Notes: generated from the letters alone by a model not told the origin. Counted from the first letter of the stretch, positions 10,736 to 22,420 are shown. The stretch is DNA of 64,000 nt from Capitulum mitella (GCA_030062745.1 CP099839.1:6433115-6497114); one strand, 5' to 3'. Numbers and translations are program-made.

Positions 10736-11430
10736 TGGTTAAAAGACATTTACGCTCTCACGCCTGGCTCAAGCACGCATTCATCTGGCCGCTTCATGAA
10801 AATTATCTGTAATGCGTTGCAATAGTCAGTCAGAGGAAAATGTGCATTCGTCATCTGTAAGCAGACCAACTGTTGCTTGCAACAGGAATACGCAGATGAT
10901 CATGAATGCGATATGCATTGGGAACCGTCATCACACAATAAAGACTACAAGTGTTTGAGAAATGAGCACCGCGGGGAACAAAAAATTGAGATGTGAATGA
11001 CTAGTTTGAATCTGAGCATTATTTACTTGCGTCAAAAGCCGAAAGGCGTCCATAAGTTTTCACGAAGCGTTCAAACTGAGTTGTTCGTCCGGTGGCGAAA
11101 AGTACTCTGAGTCGTCCTCTGCGGACGTATACGTTTGCGTTTCTCCAGCGTGGCAAACTATATGAAGATGTTAGACAGGGACCCCACAGTAATGGATACA
11201 TTTCACACACATACATCGCATTTTATCGTGGTGAGACCATTGTTAATTTTTCAGAGTGCCTGCTTTCTCCATGCCAGCCACCTTTCACAAAAGTAACCAA
11301 TCGATCAAGACTGATCTTTCTCAAAGAATGGCGTTGCTTTCGTCCTTGACAAACAGCAAATAAACTCAACATGTACACAAGGCTACAGAAGAGTCGAGAC
11401 CGCAAACATGGCAAACACACACCAACGCCT
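10736..11430. other. AT-rich spacer
   Basis: No gene, repeat array or RNA is recognised. Open frames are short and unsupported. Confidence 0.55.
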
Positions 11431-11715
11431 AACCACGATAACTTGGACAAGCGCGGGCAACGCCGGCCGGACAATACAAAACCAGACCGACTACGCAGCG
11501 GCTTTCGAGCCGTCATGCAAGCAGGCACCGAGAGTGAAAACGGCCTCTGGCGGCGGCCTGCGCTGGTGTCGGCGGGTTCGGAGCGGGCCGGAGCAGCAGT
11601 GGCCGGGCCGCCGCCGCTGCCAGCGTGACTCGGCCGGCCGTCCCAGGTGGCCGGGCTGGCCGAGTTACCGGTGCGGCCGCGCCGCCAGCGGCCGGCCGAC
11701 CGCGGCCTTGACGCC

Positions 11716-11730
11716 GCCGCCATGTTGGCC
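11716..11730. promoter_or_regulatory. YY1/Pho-like site (GCCGCCATGTTGG)
   Basis: GCCGCCATGTTGG matches the YY1/Pleiohomeotic consensus GCCGCCATNTT. In flies Pho recruits Polycomb complexes at Hox loci. The other matches in the window are also mostly in GC-rich islands. Confidence 0.5.
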
Positions 11731-12101
11731 GCCGCCGGTGGCGCCCACTAGCGGCCACCGTCCGCCGCCCAAACGCGCGCTCGCGGGGGTCACGCGCGCG
11801 CGGGCGGGCACAGCTGCCGCGGCGGATCGCACACACACGGAGGCCGCGGCGGCGCGCGGCCGGCGGCGGCGCGGCGCGTCGCGGTGGACGAGGCTATCGA
11901 GCGCGGCCGGTCGATAGCCGCCGGCGCCGCATTCCGGCCAGGCCCGCGGAAGTCGGACACACCGGCACTCTGCACTGCGACGGCCGGCGGCGACGGCGAC
12001 GCTCCGGCGCCGGCCGGCCTGCCGCGGCCTCTGACGGCCGCCGGAAGACGCCCGGCGGACGCCTGCCACACTCGGCCGCCGTGCGCCATAATGGCCCACT
12101 A

Positions 12102-12115
12102 AATTCGGCCGAATT
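12102..12115. promoter_or_regulatory. 14-bp palindrome AATTCGGCCGAATT
   Basis: Perfect palindrome between two CATAA-type words in the first AT-rich core of island 7. The symmetry would suit a dimeric DNA-binding protein; the factor is unknown. Confidence 0.45.
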
Positions 12116-12934
12116 GTTTCCACCATAAATCGCGGCAGTAAATTTTATCGTCCAGGCGGCCAAGTTATCATGCGGCCGGCCGTCTGGACGGCGTAGGAAA
12201 GGGTTCGTCGGCCGAGCGAGACGAAAAAGACGGCAAGAAACCACAGTCCAGACTCCGGCTCAAAGCCCCCCCCCCCCTTCCCCGCTGCGCGCACACCACC
12301 GACCGGCAAGCCACGCCGTCAAATTTCACACGGACACCGGCACGGCCCCATTGACACCGCGGCGAGCCTGCCCCGCTATCAAGCAATCCGTCTCAATTTA
12401 CATTCTGTCGGCGGCGGCCGCGCCGGTAGCGGCGCCGACAAAGCCGCGGGCGCGCCGTGACGTACGACCGTCTGCCGTGCGCGGCGGCTGCAGTCCGGCC
12501 GTGCAGTGGCCGCCGCTCGATACCGTCACCTTGCACGGGCCGTGCCTCTGGCGCCGCGTCCCTCCGTCCGCGGCTCCGCGCTGGCGCCGCCGCGCTGGGC
12601 TGGTCGGCGCTGGGCTGGCGCGCCCGCGCGGCACTCGAGGCGCGACCGCGACGCGGACGCGGCGCACCGCTCGCGCCGCCCCGAACTCGACGAATAGCCG
12701 GGCTGCACCGTGCACGCCGGTCGGGCGCCGGCCGCCAAGGTCTCCGCTCATAACGGGCAATTAGAATATATTTTATGTCCGATGATTACAGAGTTAATTC
12801 CGGTGAAATGTAAGCCTGACATGAAGCCGGGCCCCGGAGCCCGCTAATGGGTTACCGGCGCGGCGGCCGCCGGTCCCGCGCGGCCGCCGCTCGCCGCAAC
12901 GACCGGCGCCGATCGCACGGCCGGCCGCGAGGCC

Positions 12935-12968
12935 CACGCGGGCCCCGCGGGCCCCGCGGACCCCGAAC
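12935..12968. repeat. GC-rich 9-bp tandem (GGGCCCCGC)n
   Basis: About three to four units of a 9-bp GC-only repeat at the right end of island 7. Short and slightly degenerate. Confidence 0.7.
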
Positions 12969-13160
12969 GGGTCCCGTGCACGACCGCGGCGACGGCGGGC
13001 CGCTGCGAAAGCCATTGGGGAGGCAGGGGTGTGACGCGCCTGGTCACCAGGCCTGTGAGGGCGCAGAGTGGGGTGAAGGGTTCGGTTCGGCTGAACGGTT
13101 TAGAGCGCCTAGGTTCGCCGTTGCGACAGTGCAGAGCGTGTGAACTCACCTAGCGGTCGT

Positions 13161-13860
13161 TCGGACAGGCTCCGTTCGGACATTTCTCCGTTCACTTGTC
13201 CCGTCAGTGCACAGTGGTCACTGCACAGGGCGTAACTTTGCTTGGCTTCTCATCCATTCTTCACGACTCCGACCATGCTCACTTAATCACGCCTCTTCCC
13301 TCGCCACGCGCTGGCCATGCGTATTATGTATATATCGCCACCACCGCCATGGGCACTCCCTTTTCACAAGCTCAGCGTTGCGTCCCCAGTCTCTCCTCAT
13401 GCAGTCTGAATAGTCCTCACTGGACACTTTCGCACACAGCGTCGCCACAGATTGGCGCAGGCTCGCTGTCACTCCCTGCTCCCGCCACAGGCGGACTCAG
13501 AATGATCGGTACCCCTCGTCCTGGCCACAGGGTGACTGCGCGTGAGGCACGGACATTTGAAGACAATCGGGAAACTCTGACCAGCCATCCAGGGTCGACC
13601 AGGTCCATTAATCGGCCAATGGTGTAATGATTTTGCTCAATCACCCCGCCTGTCACGGAGGCACGTGTGCTGGTAGAAAAGCCAGTTAAAAGTAAGTTAA
13701 CGGACTACCACATAAATTAGCAACGAGGATTCCTCGACCAAACAGACACCAGCAGAAGAGCACAACATCAAAAGTCATCTCGGATTCCGTCACCTCTCAA
13801 TCGTCAACCAAACCGTCGCTGCTATCGCCCCTGCCCTTCAAACATACGTTTTTCCGAGCC
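13161..13860. other. Intermediate-composition spacer with paired CCATTAAT word
   Basis: No gene is recognised. Around 13,605-13,622 the sequence CCATTAATCGGCCAATGG carries a homeodomain core (CGATTAATGG on the minus strand) and reads as a partial palindrome with outer CCATT/AATGG. Confidence 0.45.
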
Positions 13861-14212
13861 TTATGTCACGAAGCACGAGCCAAAGGCCACATCCGCCAGG
13901 CCTGCACACTCACCGGGCGTGGCGGCCTCCGCCACTCGGCGGCGCCGTCGTCGTCTCGGGCGCCCTCTGCGGCGACCCCCGGCCGACCTCGCCGGGCCGG
14001 CCGTCGGCAGACGCCGCCGGCACGTCCGTGCGCCGCTGTCGACGCCGACAAAAGGACCGTCCGCGCGGCCGCCGGCCCTCTGCAGAGCTCGTGAAACTAA
14101 CGGCCCGTCCGTCAAAACGGCCAGTGAACGGATAATGAGCGCCGAAACGGCCTCTCGTCGGTTCTCGGAAGCCGACCGCCGCGGCGGCCCGCCGGCGGCA
14201 GATATAAAGGCG

Positions 14213-14220
14213 CAGTCGGC
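14213..14220 (+). promoter_or_regulatory. TATA box (TATAAAGG)
   Basis: Consensus TATAAAGG in a GC-rich context on the plus strand. A start would be expected near 14,243, inside the AT-rich core that follows. No transcript or initiator is evident. Confidence 0.3.
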
Positions 14221-14847
14221 CAACTTCCAATGGCCCATAAACCAATTGAGCGCGGCCAGAATGAAAAGTTGACATGAATACAATTGCGGCGAGGACGCGC
14301 GGTCAACGGCGCGGGCTGCGAGCCCGGCCAAGGCGCCCGGCTGCAGACAGCTGTTTGTTTTATTAATCGCGGGCGTATCCCGCACGGGCAATGACGAGAC
14401 GATTTGCGGTCGCTCGCAGCACGAGGTGAAACACTGCAGAGTTCGATGTTGCCCGTGTCGTCGTTGGGGGTAGGGGCGGGGTGTAACAGCTGTAGGACTG
14501 GCACATCCACACAAAGGAGGCTGTGCGTGGCGTGCCAATGAAACGGAAACCAAAAGATTTCTCCCAGCGCTCGGCAGGAGAGCCGGGCGGGCGACACCGG
14601 GCCAGGGGCGCCGCTAGGTCCGTCAGCGTGGGCGGCTTCACGTGATCATCGTCCGCGTCACGACGCCACCCAGTCGTGACTTTCAGTGCCGTGCCGTCCG
14701 ACCCCATCGACCCGGCCGATTGCCTGGCCGCGCTGCCGACGACGGCGGCCGATTCGGCGAACCGCTCGGTGGCGGTGCCTGGCCTCGCCCCTGGCGGTGG
14801 CGGCCGGGTCCGTCCGGCCCGGCCTACGTGGCGGTCCCGCGAGGCCT

Positions 14848-14878
<31 letters not shown>

Positions 14879-14879
14879 T
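14848..14879. repeat. (GGC)n triplet run
   Basis: About nine to ten consecutive GGC triplets. It gives poly-Gly, poly-Ala or poly-Arg in spurious frames. Confidence 0.85.
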
Positions 14880-14945
14880 ATCACGGTCGGCCTTCGCCGC
14901 CGATCGGCCACTACCGAACGCCGACGAAAGTGAAACGAAACAATA

Positions 14946-15480
14946 TAAATGACCCGTGAAACCGTAGAGGTGTACATTCTAATGCACTTGTGGTGTCCCC
15001 GTCACTCAGTGCGCGAACGGATCAAAGTACGAAATCTCGCTCCGCGGAGGACCCTCCCCGGCTGGCGATTTTTTTTCTCTCGCGGAGTGCGAGGTGCGAT
15101 CACGTTAACTGACCATTGGGGGCCTCTCCGCATTGATAATCGATCTCGTTCTTCCGCGCCAGGCCGTAAATCTGCCGGCAGCCATGGCCGGTAAGTCAAC
15201 GATCGCATGCAGCGCGCTCCCGATTGCAGTGTGCATGCTCAGCAGCGCGGCCGGCCGCTCTTCATTAATTTGCCGGCGGAATTAACAGTTTACCGCGGAC
15301 TTGGCTACCCATCGCCGACCGAGTTGTGCGACTGGTTTGCTGATAGCATCCGACGCCGAAACGCTCCCGATCGAGCCATGGTGCCGATACGGCTCCAGGT
15401 CCGGGTTTTACGACTTCATAGCGGCCGCGATCGCGGCCGGGTGCACTGAATGCGGTTCATGATTACATGGTGGATCGACG
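14946..15480. promoter_or_regulatory. Intermediate GC region with TAAT cores
   Basis: Includes TTCATTAATTTGCCGGCGG and GGAATTAACAGTTTACCG around 15,261-15,293, again AT words framed by GGCCGGCC-type sequence. No gene is seen. Confidence 0.35.
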
Positions 15481-15940
15481 CTGAGCTCCGACCGCCCTCT
15501 GCCGCTCGTTACGGCATGTGTTTAACGTTCTAAACATCCGTTTATGGTTCGTTCCTACCAGCCGGGGGTTGGCTGTTTGTTTCTGGTGTTACGCGTACGA
15601 ACGGAGGAAATGCAGGGTGCAGGTTTGCACAAGTGCATGTGATGTAAACATGAAATAAATGGAACACTTCACAGGGCTGCTAACTTTGGATCAAGCAAAG
15701 TGCAAAGCAGGTATGAAGGCATGCCAGTCGCTTCAGGGACGTGTGCCTTAACTGAAACCTTTGACATTTAGGACAATTTGCTAGGACATCGCAAGCAAAC
15801 GCAAGTCCTCATTCTGAGTCGGGTAAAAAATTGGCTTAGATTTCGACAGGAATATTAGTCACGTGCACTATAAAATCATGAACACAAACACCCATAACCA
15901 CACCGCGTTCCCAAATATGCGCTCTGCTTCATCAGACGCC
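15481..15940. other. AT-rich spacer
   Basis: Nothing is recognised in this stretch. Confidence 0.55.
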
Positions 15941-16051
15941 CACTACAGGCGGCAGGCACCCACTACAGCGCGAGCAGCCGGTGCACTGAAGGAGCCCTGC
16001 ATATGTCAACAAACCGACCCGGTGGGGCCTCACCACGTCCAGCCTCCAGAC

Positions 16052-16165
16052 GGCTGTCACCCGGCCAACTGACGGACAGCTGTCATACGCCAACTGACAG
16101 ACGGCCGTCACCAGACCGCCTGAAGGACAGCGTCATCCGGCCGCCGCCAGACGACCTGACGAACG
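16052..16165. repeat. 26-bp minisatellite
   Basis: Four or so diverged units starting G(C/-)TGTCA or GCCGTCA and ending CTGA(C/A)GGACA, with 25-26 bp spacing. Related ACCTGACGAACGC and GCCTGACAG words continue for another 100 bp. Confidence 0.75.
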
Positions 16166-17045
16166 CCTGACGGACGCTGGACAGGCGCCTGACAGTACAT
16201 GACGGGTGCCCGGCAGCGTCACCGCCGGCCGACCGTCACCCGCCGGCCGTCTGACAGACGCGCGATCGCCGCGCGATTCCCGGCCGACAGACGCCGCTCA
16301 GACGCTGCCAGTCAGCTGATCAAAGCGGTGCGGCCCGCCGGCGCCGACGCCGGCAGCTTATTAGCGCGATAGCGGCGCGGCGCGGCGCGCGGCGGCGGCT
16401 GCATGCGACTGCCCGCACGCCACGAGGCCGCTGCTGCGGCCGGGAGCGGGCCGCGGCGCGGTGACGCCGCCCAGCGCGCCAGGCGGACCGGAAGGCGACG
16501 TCTTCCGCCTGTGCCCGCGGCCCGGTCGGCGGCGCCGGCCGGACTGGCTCGAGCTCTGGTCCGGCGCGCGCTGGACGTCGGAGCTACGGGTCCGGCAGCG
16601 GAACAGCTCATCCGGGATGAATGTTATTACGTTCGGGCGGAGATATCGCGGCGACGTTGCATAAAAATGAAGTTCCTCGAACGATACCGGCCTTAAGGAT
16701 ACACCGAGAGGCTCTGCTGCTCCTCGAAGCTCCACCACGAACTCCCGTTTAAGTTTCGTGACGTCGTCGTGTGGTCGACTGACGCCAGTCAGCGGCGAGT
16801 TGGGACGGCGCCTGCCACGCGCCCCCTCCCCTCGGCCGGCACGCGGGCCGGCCGTTTGAAAGTGATCGCGAGGGGTCGGCGGGGCCGCGGGCGACGCGTT
16901 CCTGCCCGCTGAATGGCGCCGACCCCTCCTCGGTCTCCGCTTTGTCCGCCGTCCCCCGGCCGCGGTCGGCGTTAGTTGGCGCGGCGGCCGGCAGGTGGCA
17001 GCAGCGGTCGCGCGCCGGCCGCCTCCCCTCGGGTGAGGACGCGTC

Positions 17046-17055
17046 TGATTGACAG
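17046..17055 (+). promoter_or_regulatory. Exd-Hth (PBX-MEIS) composite site TGATTGACAG
   Basis: TGATTGACAG is the canonical joint site for PBX/Exd (TGAT) and MEIS/Hth (TGACAG). All ten positions match. It lies in island 9, and a further TGATTGAC occurs at 17,387-17,394. Confidence 0.55.
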
Positions 17056-17386
17056 CGCCGTTGTGTTTGTGCACGAAATGATGGAATAAAATGGTGGATG
17101 ATTTACGGCCGGGAAGATGGTGCGTCAGCGCGCACAATGGCCACAATGCGGCCGCTTCGGTACGGTTTCTCCAGGCGGCGGCCGGCAGCCATTGAGGGCG
17201 CGAGCGGCGGCGGCCGCGCGACGTCGCCGTGTCGCCGGCATTCAGCCGTAATTTACGGTAATCACGGATACATCGGAAACGGCGGCCGGCGGAGAATGTC
17301 CGCTTTATGCCAGCGCCTCGCGCAGGCGCTCGCGCCGCAGCGGCGCTCGACCAACAAAGGCAACTTACGTCGATGGCGGCTCAGGG

Positions 17387-17394
17387 TGATTGAC
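17387..17394 (+). promoter_or_regulatory. TGATTGAC Exd-type half composite
   Basis: TGATTGAC followed by TT, about 340 bp from the full TGATTGACAG site and at the right end of the same island. It matches the Exd half and part of the Hth half. Confidence 0.35.
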
Positions 17395-17440
17395 TTTCAG
17401 TTGCATGCTGGAAGACGAGCGCGGCCCTGCCAGTCGCTTA

Positions 17441-17980
17441 TGTAATGAAGATGTAACCTGCAACATGACGGCTATTTCCTATATATGATGCTGTTGCGTA
17501 ATCCCTGCGTCTGGATTTGGGAAGAGGAATTTTACCTATACTGTGATCCGTGGTACTGCAAAGTGGGGACCATTTCTTAAAGTGCAAAAATATGTTCTTT
17601 CTTGAAATAAATACTACATCAGATAGGAAGATTCAGCGGACACAGAATGCCATGATTTTCAAAGCACACGGAAATCACAGCACCAAGCACCTGACCAGCT
17701 TCGGATGTCTGATTCTAATGATCTTGCAGTTCTTCACTACTCCTATAGCTCCCGACTTATGAACGAGCAAACAGCATACATATTAAATGTCTGAACACAA
17801 AAACATGCTGATAATCGCAATCTAGATCTCAAATTCCATGCACACCTTCTAAGCATGCCCACATGAAAACAATACAGGTATGTGCTGGGAGTGCGTTCGT
17901 TCAAACCAGCACGGTTACACAATCAAGTGGGATCAATAACAAAGCAGCTGACTGATTAAGCCGTCTACGCTCATGAATCT
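17441..17980. other. AT-rich spacer
   Basis: No gene or repeat is recognised. Confidence 0.55.
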
Positions 17981-18300
17981 AATTCCAGGTGTGGCCGCTC
18001 GCCGAGCCCGAACACGCGCAGGCTCTCGAGCTCCCCGCTGGAGCACGGCTCCCGACGACTTGCTCGCAGCCCGACCCTTATCAGAGGAACGTGAACTCAC
18101 TGTTTGAGATTTCATCAGCCGCGGCGCCATTAATCAGCTGCCAGCGGAGCGGCGTGTTTTATACCGGGCAGGCCGCGGCCGGTTCCGACCCCGAGCCGTC
18201 TGAAGGACGAACGCAGCCAGCCGGCTCGGAAGCCAATGGTGGCCTGCATGACCGGACCGCGGTCGCCAGCTCGGGGCGCTAACATGGGCGCCAGAACCGC
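17981..18300. promoter_or_regulatory. GC-rich island 10 with Hox-Exd site
   Basis: Small CpG-rich block around an AT core, GCGCCATTAATCAGCTGCC at about 18,125, followed by GTGTTTTATACCGGG. The core includes TGATTAATGG on the minus strand and an overlapping E-box CAGCTG. The block ends in an A-run near 18,306. Confidence 0.45.
18127..18136 (-). promoter_or_regulatory. Hox-Exd composite site TGATTAATGG
   Basis: The minus strand reads TGATTAATGG, the classic Exd plus Hox4/5-class composite (TGAT followed by TAATGG). All ten bases agree, and the site sits in a GC-rich island. Confidence 0.5.
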
Positions 18301-18770
18301 CCTGAAAAAAAAAAAACAGCAATGTAATCGCAGCCTCGAACAAAAATCCCCTACATGGGCTTCACGAGGCTAGGTAACGGGTACCATTTGCCAACAAAGC
18401 GGTGAGTCAGGGTGAGAGCTGCTACATGAGTTTGCGGAGCAAAAAAGCAGTAACTGATGAGCACTGTGTTGGAATGTGTGTTCCGGACAGCGATAAAGAT
18501 GTTAACTCGGTTAGCCTTGTCGGCTAAAGCGGTTTTATCTGTCGTCCTCCCCTAGTGAGGACAGTGACATATTAGGTTCATGCGTTATGTACTGATCATG
18601 ATCTTCTACGTCTCGTCGTAAGCTCTGGAAAGTTTCTTTTGCAATTGTTATGAACATCAAATGTTGTGAAATGCTATTATATCAGTGTTTACAATGCCAA
18701 GCATAAATGCTGGCACATCCGTCAGTTTTTCTTTTCCTTGTGTCTGTCTTCGTCTCATTCATCCCCGTCT
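18301..18770. other. AT-rich spacer
   Basis: Nothing is recognised beyond an A-run at the left edge. Confidence 0.55.
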
Positions 18771-18915
18771 GGTTGCCACTGTCCCTCTCTCTCCCCATCT
18801 CTCTCTCCCCTTCTCTCTCTCTCCTCCCTCTTATCTCGCTCCTTCGCCTTTGTCCCTCCACTCTTCTCTCCGTTCCTCTCACACCCGTCCCTCTCCTCTG
18901 CTCCTCTCCCTCGCT
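18771..18915. repeat. Polypyrimidine (CT-rich) tract
   Basis: Long C/T-rich run with many TCTCTC words, leading directly into a GC-rich island. The opposite strand is a GAGAG-rich purine strand. Serine- and leucine-rich frames here are artefacts of the tract. Confidence 0.8.
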
Positions 18916-19865
18916 CCGAGTCGTCCCTGTCCTCCGCGCCGGCCGGCCCGCAGGACGCTCCGCCGCCGGCCGTTCGATCGGACCGCGTGCTGGGCGCCGG
19001 CTGCGCCACTCGGCGCCGCCGCCGGCACTACATCGTCGGCCGCGACGGGGGCCGGCGCCCCGCCGGCAGCGGCAGATATTCCGGCCCCGGGCGCCGGAAC
19101 CCCGCCGGCGGGCCCGCGGGCCGCTCCGTCCGCGGCCGCTCCGTCCGCGCCGTCCAGGACCGCTCCGCGGCGGCCGCGAAGACATGCCGCGAGCGCGGAG
19201 CGGCCCGCCCGGCGGAATTGGCGCGCGTCCATCAGCCACGGCGACTCGAGGGAACGACGCGGCGCCACGCCCCTGCGCTCCGCGGAGAAAGCGGCAAAAA
19301 TCGCCCGGCCGCCGGCCGCCGACACCGGAGCGGACCATTTGACACGACTAATGCCGACGCCGGACACGGCAGCGTGTCCTTTGCACCTGGCCGATCGTAA
19401 AGCCTGCATCGTAATGGCATTTTAATTCGGAGTTCGCGTGGTGGCGGCAATCAGGCGGCCGCGCCGCCCGGACGTGGCCACTTTTAATTCGCGAATTCTG
19501 TGTGTTTAATAAATTCACGCCGGCGCCGTGTCCGTTTGTGATAGTAATCATTCGGGCACTGGCGGACGGCGCGACATTACTCAGCGCCGCGGTGAAGGAG
19601 GGCGCCCGGTCATGAGAGCCGCGCATTTGTCGTATTGATCGCCCGCCGCGCATTTGACGCGGCCGCCTTATTAATGACGACCACCCGCCAAAACGGCCGA
19701 CGGCCAATCAAAGACTCCGCCGCCGCCGCCGTCGTCGTTTCGTCGCGGCTCGCCTGCAATCTGCCCGCAGCGTGGATGCCGGCTGAGGGATGGCCGGGCT
19801 GGGTGGTGGCGAGCCGCTCCCGGGCGCTGTGTAAGGACGGCGCGAAGGCCGCGCATTACTGGAAT
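18916..19865. promoter_or_regulatory. GC-rich island 11 with AT cores
   Basis: CpG-dense left half without AT words. The right half has cores at 19,410-19,560 (ATGGCATTTTAATTCGG, ACTTTTAATTCGCGAATTC, TTTAATAAATTC, GTAATCATTCGGG) and 19,666-19,715 (CTTATTAATGACG, GCCAATCAAAG). It is the richest cluster of TAAT-type words in the left third of the window. The 244-246-codon plus frames starting in the CT tract are compositional. Confidence 0.5.
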
Positions 19866-21290
19866 GCCCCTTGGTTCTTGTGTAGGAGTTGCGGGAATCA
19901 CGAGGTACCGAGCTGTACCCAGTTCGCTCCGTCGCGTTCTTGCCGTAACGGAGAGATCGCAGCTATCCCAGGTCCCCGCATCAGGAGCTGAGGTGGCAAG
20001 CGACACCGAGCCTTCGCAGGTTGATCAACGAGGCCGAGAACACCAGGTAGTTCCGAATTAGCCCCAGGCCTTCAGGAAACCACGAAACGCGTCGGTACTG
20101 GACAGTATCTAACGATTTCAGCCTCTTCTGCTCACGAAACGATGCACCTGGAGCTTTTTGGAAACCACAAAAATAGCACGCATGGGTTGATTTAGTGTCT
20201 CTGGAACACTCTAGGTCTGAGGGTAGACAACCTTAGGTCGCTGCGCTGCCTCACGTGCCTTGCTGGATAGACACCAATGCGAGCTGATGCTGCCAGTGCT
20301 GCCCGTCAGGGACGTGATGCCAGCTTTCCCAGGAAACCTGCCTGAACACGAATTTGACGAAAACTAGTGCTTAGTTGACATTCAAAGACAAAACACGTCA
20401 TGCGACAGCCATAAAATGAGTGAGCTTTTGGCAAAAGCTGTTGAGATATCTTAATAACATTGCACACAAAGCTTACACATTACAGCCTCATCCCAAGGAC
20501 TATAGAGTTACATGCACCCTCTCACCTAGCGGCAGCGCCCGTGAATCGGACACGTACGCGAAACTAAGGTTTAGTTGTGAATCAGTTTAAACGAATTGAT
20601 ATCAGGAGAAAAACTAGGCTGAAGTCATTGTTGCAGTAAAAGTTTTCGCTGTGCCTTCAGAAATGTTGGGGCATGTACACATGTTAACGACAAATTTCCC
20701 ATCAGCGTTTTCAGTTTAGTTTCGTTTGAAACCCCACGTCACTTAGTTACGCCAGCTGCACCCTGGTATCGATCTAACCTCACAAATCACTGGTCCCAGT
20801 GGTGCCATACGTGGATCAAACCGTTTCATAAGGAATGCCGACGTTCACTCACCCATCCTGCTAAATTACGTAAGGCTCAAACTGAAGTTGCCTGCGAGTA
20901 ATATTTGATGAAATTGAAAGCCCAGCATTTGAGACGTGCAGAGGTCTTTAAGGGCAATGACTACCTCATGCCAATGGCCTTTGCAGCCCAAGCCATCGAA
21001 TGAAGCTTGACGCTGACGCAGCTTTAAAGTGCCCATTTACGGAATGATAAATCAGGTGCTTTCTTCATACGAACCATCAGTTTTCATGGCGGGATAATTG
21101 CGGGAACCGTGTGCATGTTGGCGCGGATCACGACAGCGCAAGCTCAGACTTGAACTCTTTGCAAAGCGCGAGCGTGCGAACTGAATTTCCTAAAAGTCGG
21201 TGAAAACGCCAGGCCCCTGATTTCTTCGATCATCTCGAATTCCAGTCCCAGACCACTGAACCCGAAGTTAAAGCTACCCACCGAGCACAC
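19866..21290. other. Intermediate spacer
   Basis: No gene, array or clear element is seen in this 1.4 kb. Confidence 0.55.
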
Positions 21291-22420
21291 CCAGACCCAT
21301 TTATCATTCCCGGGCATCCTCCTCGGCGGCCCACCGGCGGCCGGCTTCTCGCGCTCGCGGCGCGCAGCTCCGGCCGCGGGCGGCGGCCGCGCCGGCCGCC
21401 GCCGCCCCAGTTGTCTGCGTCGCGGCCGGCCGCCGTCACGTGGTCGCCCGGCGCGCGCGGCCATTGGTCGGCGCGCACAAAGGTGAGCCGGCCGCCGGCC
21501 CATTCGTCATAGGCGGACACGGTTTCTGACAGGTCGGGCGCAGCCGGCCAAGATGGCTGGGCGTGCCGCAGTCGGCCCGGTCGGCGCGGTCAGCCGCGGG
21601 GACCACAGAGATCGCCGCCCGGCCGCCGGGTCGCCATCCGGGTCACGGCGCACGCCCGCGGGCGATTAGCCGAATTTGTCCGCCGATACGGGGGCGGTCG
21701 CTGGATGAACACGGAAGGAGCTGACGCAAACACGCGCCAGGCACTCCGTGCTCTGCATTCTCCGGGTCTGGTTCGTTTCAGAAAGCTGACGCCGTGAAAG
21801 GCAACAGCGGCCGTGGCGGCGCTCGCCTCGCGAATTTTCGGCGACGCCGTCCCGCGTTGCCACGACTTAACCGTCTCCAGCGTGACGGTCAGTGACGTCA
21901 CAGCCGCGTCACGGCGCCCCGCCTGGCAGCAGACCGGACGTGCCTGCTGCCCATGACGGCGTGACGGCGCCCGCCTAGGACGGCGCGATCAATACATTCG
22001 CTAGACATCGACGAGTACGCCGAAGTCGTCCAATGAAAGCTTGATTTCGGTTACCGTTTACCGGGAGCCCTTAAAACACTGGCCACGCGATGAACGAGGC
22101 CGCCGTGACCGGAACAGACAGTGTCGGTCGGACGCATCCAATTCGCCAGCGACCGCCTCGAAACCGTGGAGCCGTCCGCACGAGAACAGCGCTGCACCCT
22201 CGGAGACAGCCGGTGTCTGCATACGGCTCGTTGCAGACACCCCGTTGCCCGGGGACCATCTGATGAGCCCCCGGCGCGGGTCAGAGGCCCTCCAGAACCA
22301 GTTTTTCTGCACGTCGCTGTCATGTCCGTCAGTCAGGACGGGTGCGGCGGCTCCTTGCACGGCGCCAGCAGGCGGCTCGGCCAGAAAAGCCCAGATCTCG
22401 ACTTTGGCTTGTCACGATTA
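21291..22420. promoter_or_regulatory. GC-rich island 12
   Basis: CpG-dense block. It contains GGCCAAGATGGCTGG at 21,546 (YY1/Pho-like) and TGACGTCAC near 21,892 (CRE-like). Several TGACGG/GTGACG words lie at 21,880-21,970. The right part (22,041-22,420) is open in several frames without a recognisable product. Confidence 0.4.
21546..21560. promoter_or_regulatory. YY1/Pho-like site (CCAAGATGGC)
   Basis: CCAAGATGGC matches the core (C/A)AAGATGGC of YY1/Pho sites. Located in island 12. Confidence 0.45.

Larger units (their letters stand above)
11431..13160. promoter_or_regulatory. Large GC-rich island 7 with AT-rich homeodomain-type cores
   Basis: This 1.7-kb CpG island lies upstream of mir-10. 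Two AT-rich windows stand out in the GC background. The first, 12,086-12,165, has GCCATAATGG, ACCATAAATCG and TTTTATCG words. The second, 12,749-12,820, has GCAATTAGAATATATTTTATG and GAGTTAATTCC segments. A YY1/Pho-like word is at 11,716. The many long open frames overlap on both strands and are compositional. This resembles a Hox-locus enhancer or promoter with possible Polycomb input, by inference. Confidence 0.5.
13861..14945. promoter_or_regulatory. GC-rich island 8 with TATA box and AT cores
   Basis: CpG-dense block containing TATAAAGG at 14,213, a core at 14,225-14,285 with CCCATAAACCAATTG and TTGACATGAATAC, and TTTTATTAATCG near 14,358. A (GGC)n run sits near its right end. The 230-codon minus-strand frame at 13861-14553 has no recognised domain. 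It looks like a regulatory or promoter element. Confidence 0.45.
16166..17440. promoter_or_regulatory. GC-rich island 9 with Exd/Hth-type sites
   Basis: CpG-dense block with several AT-rich cores. GAATGTTATTACGTTCGGG and TGCATAAAAATGAAG lie at 16,618-16,672, GGAATAAAATGG near 17,083 and ATTTACGGCCGG near 17,100. CCGTAATTTACGGTAATCACGG lies near 17,248. It holds an exact TGATTGACAG and a second TGATTGAC. Open frames on both strands are compositional. This is a good candidate for a Hox/TALE-bound element. Confidence 0.5.

Noticed and set aside
18666..19425. Plus-strand frames of about 245 codons
   Set aside because: They start in a CT-rich tract (Ser/Leu/Pro) and run into a stop-poor GC-rich island (Arg/Ala/Pro). 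Several frames on both strands are equally open and none shows a known domain.
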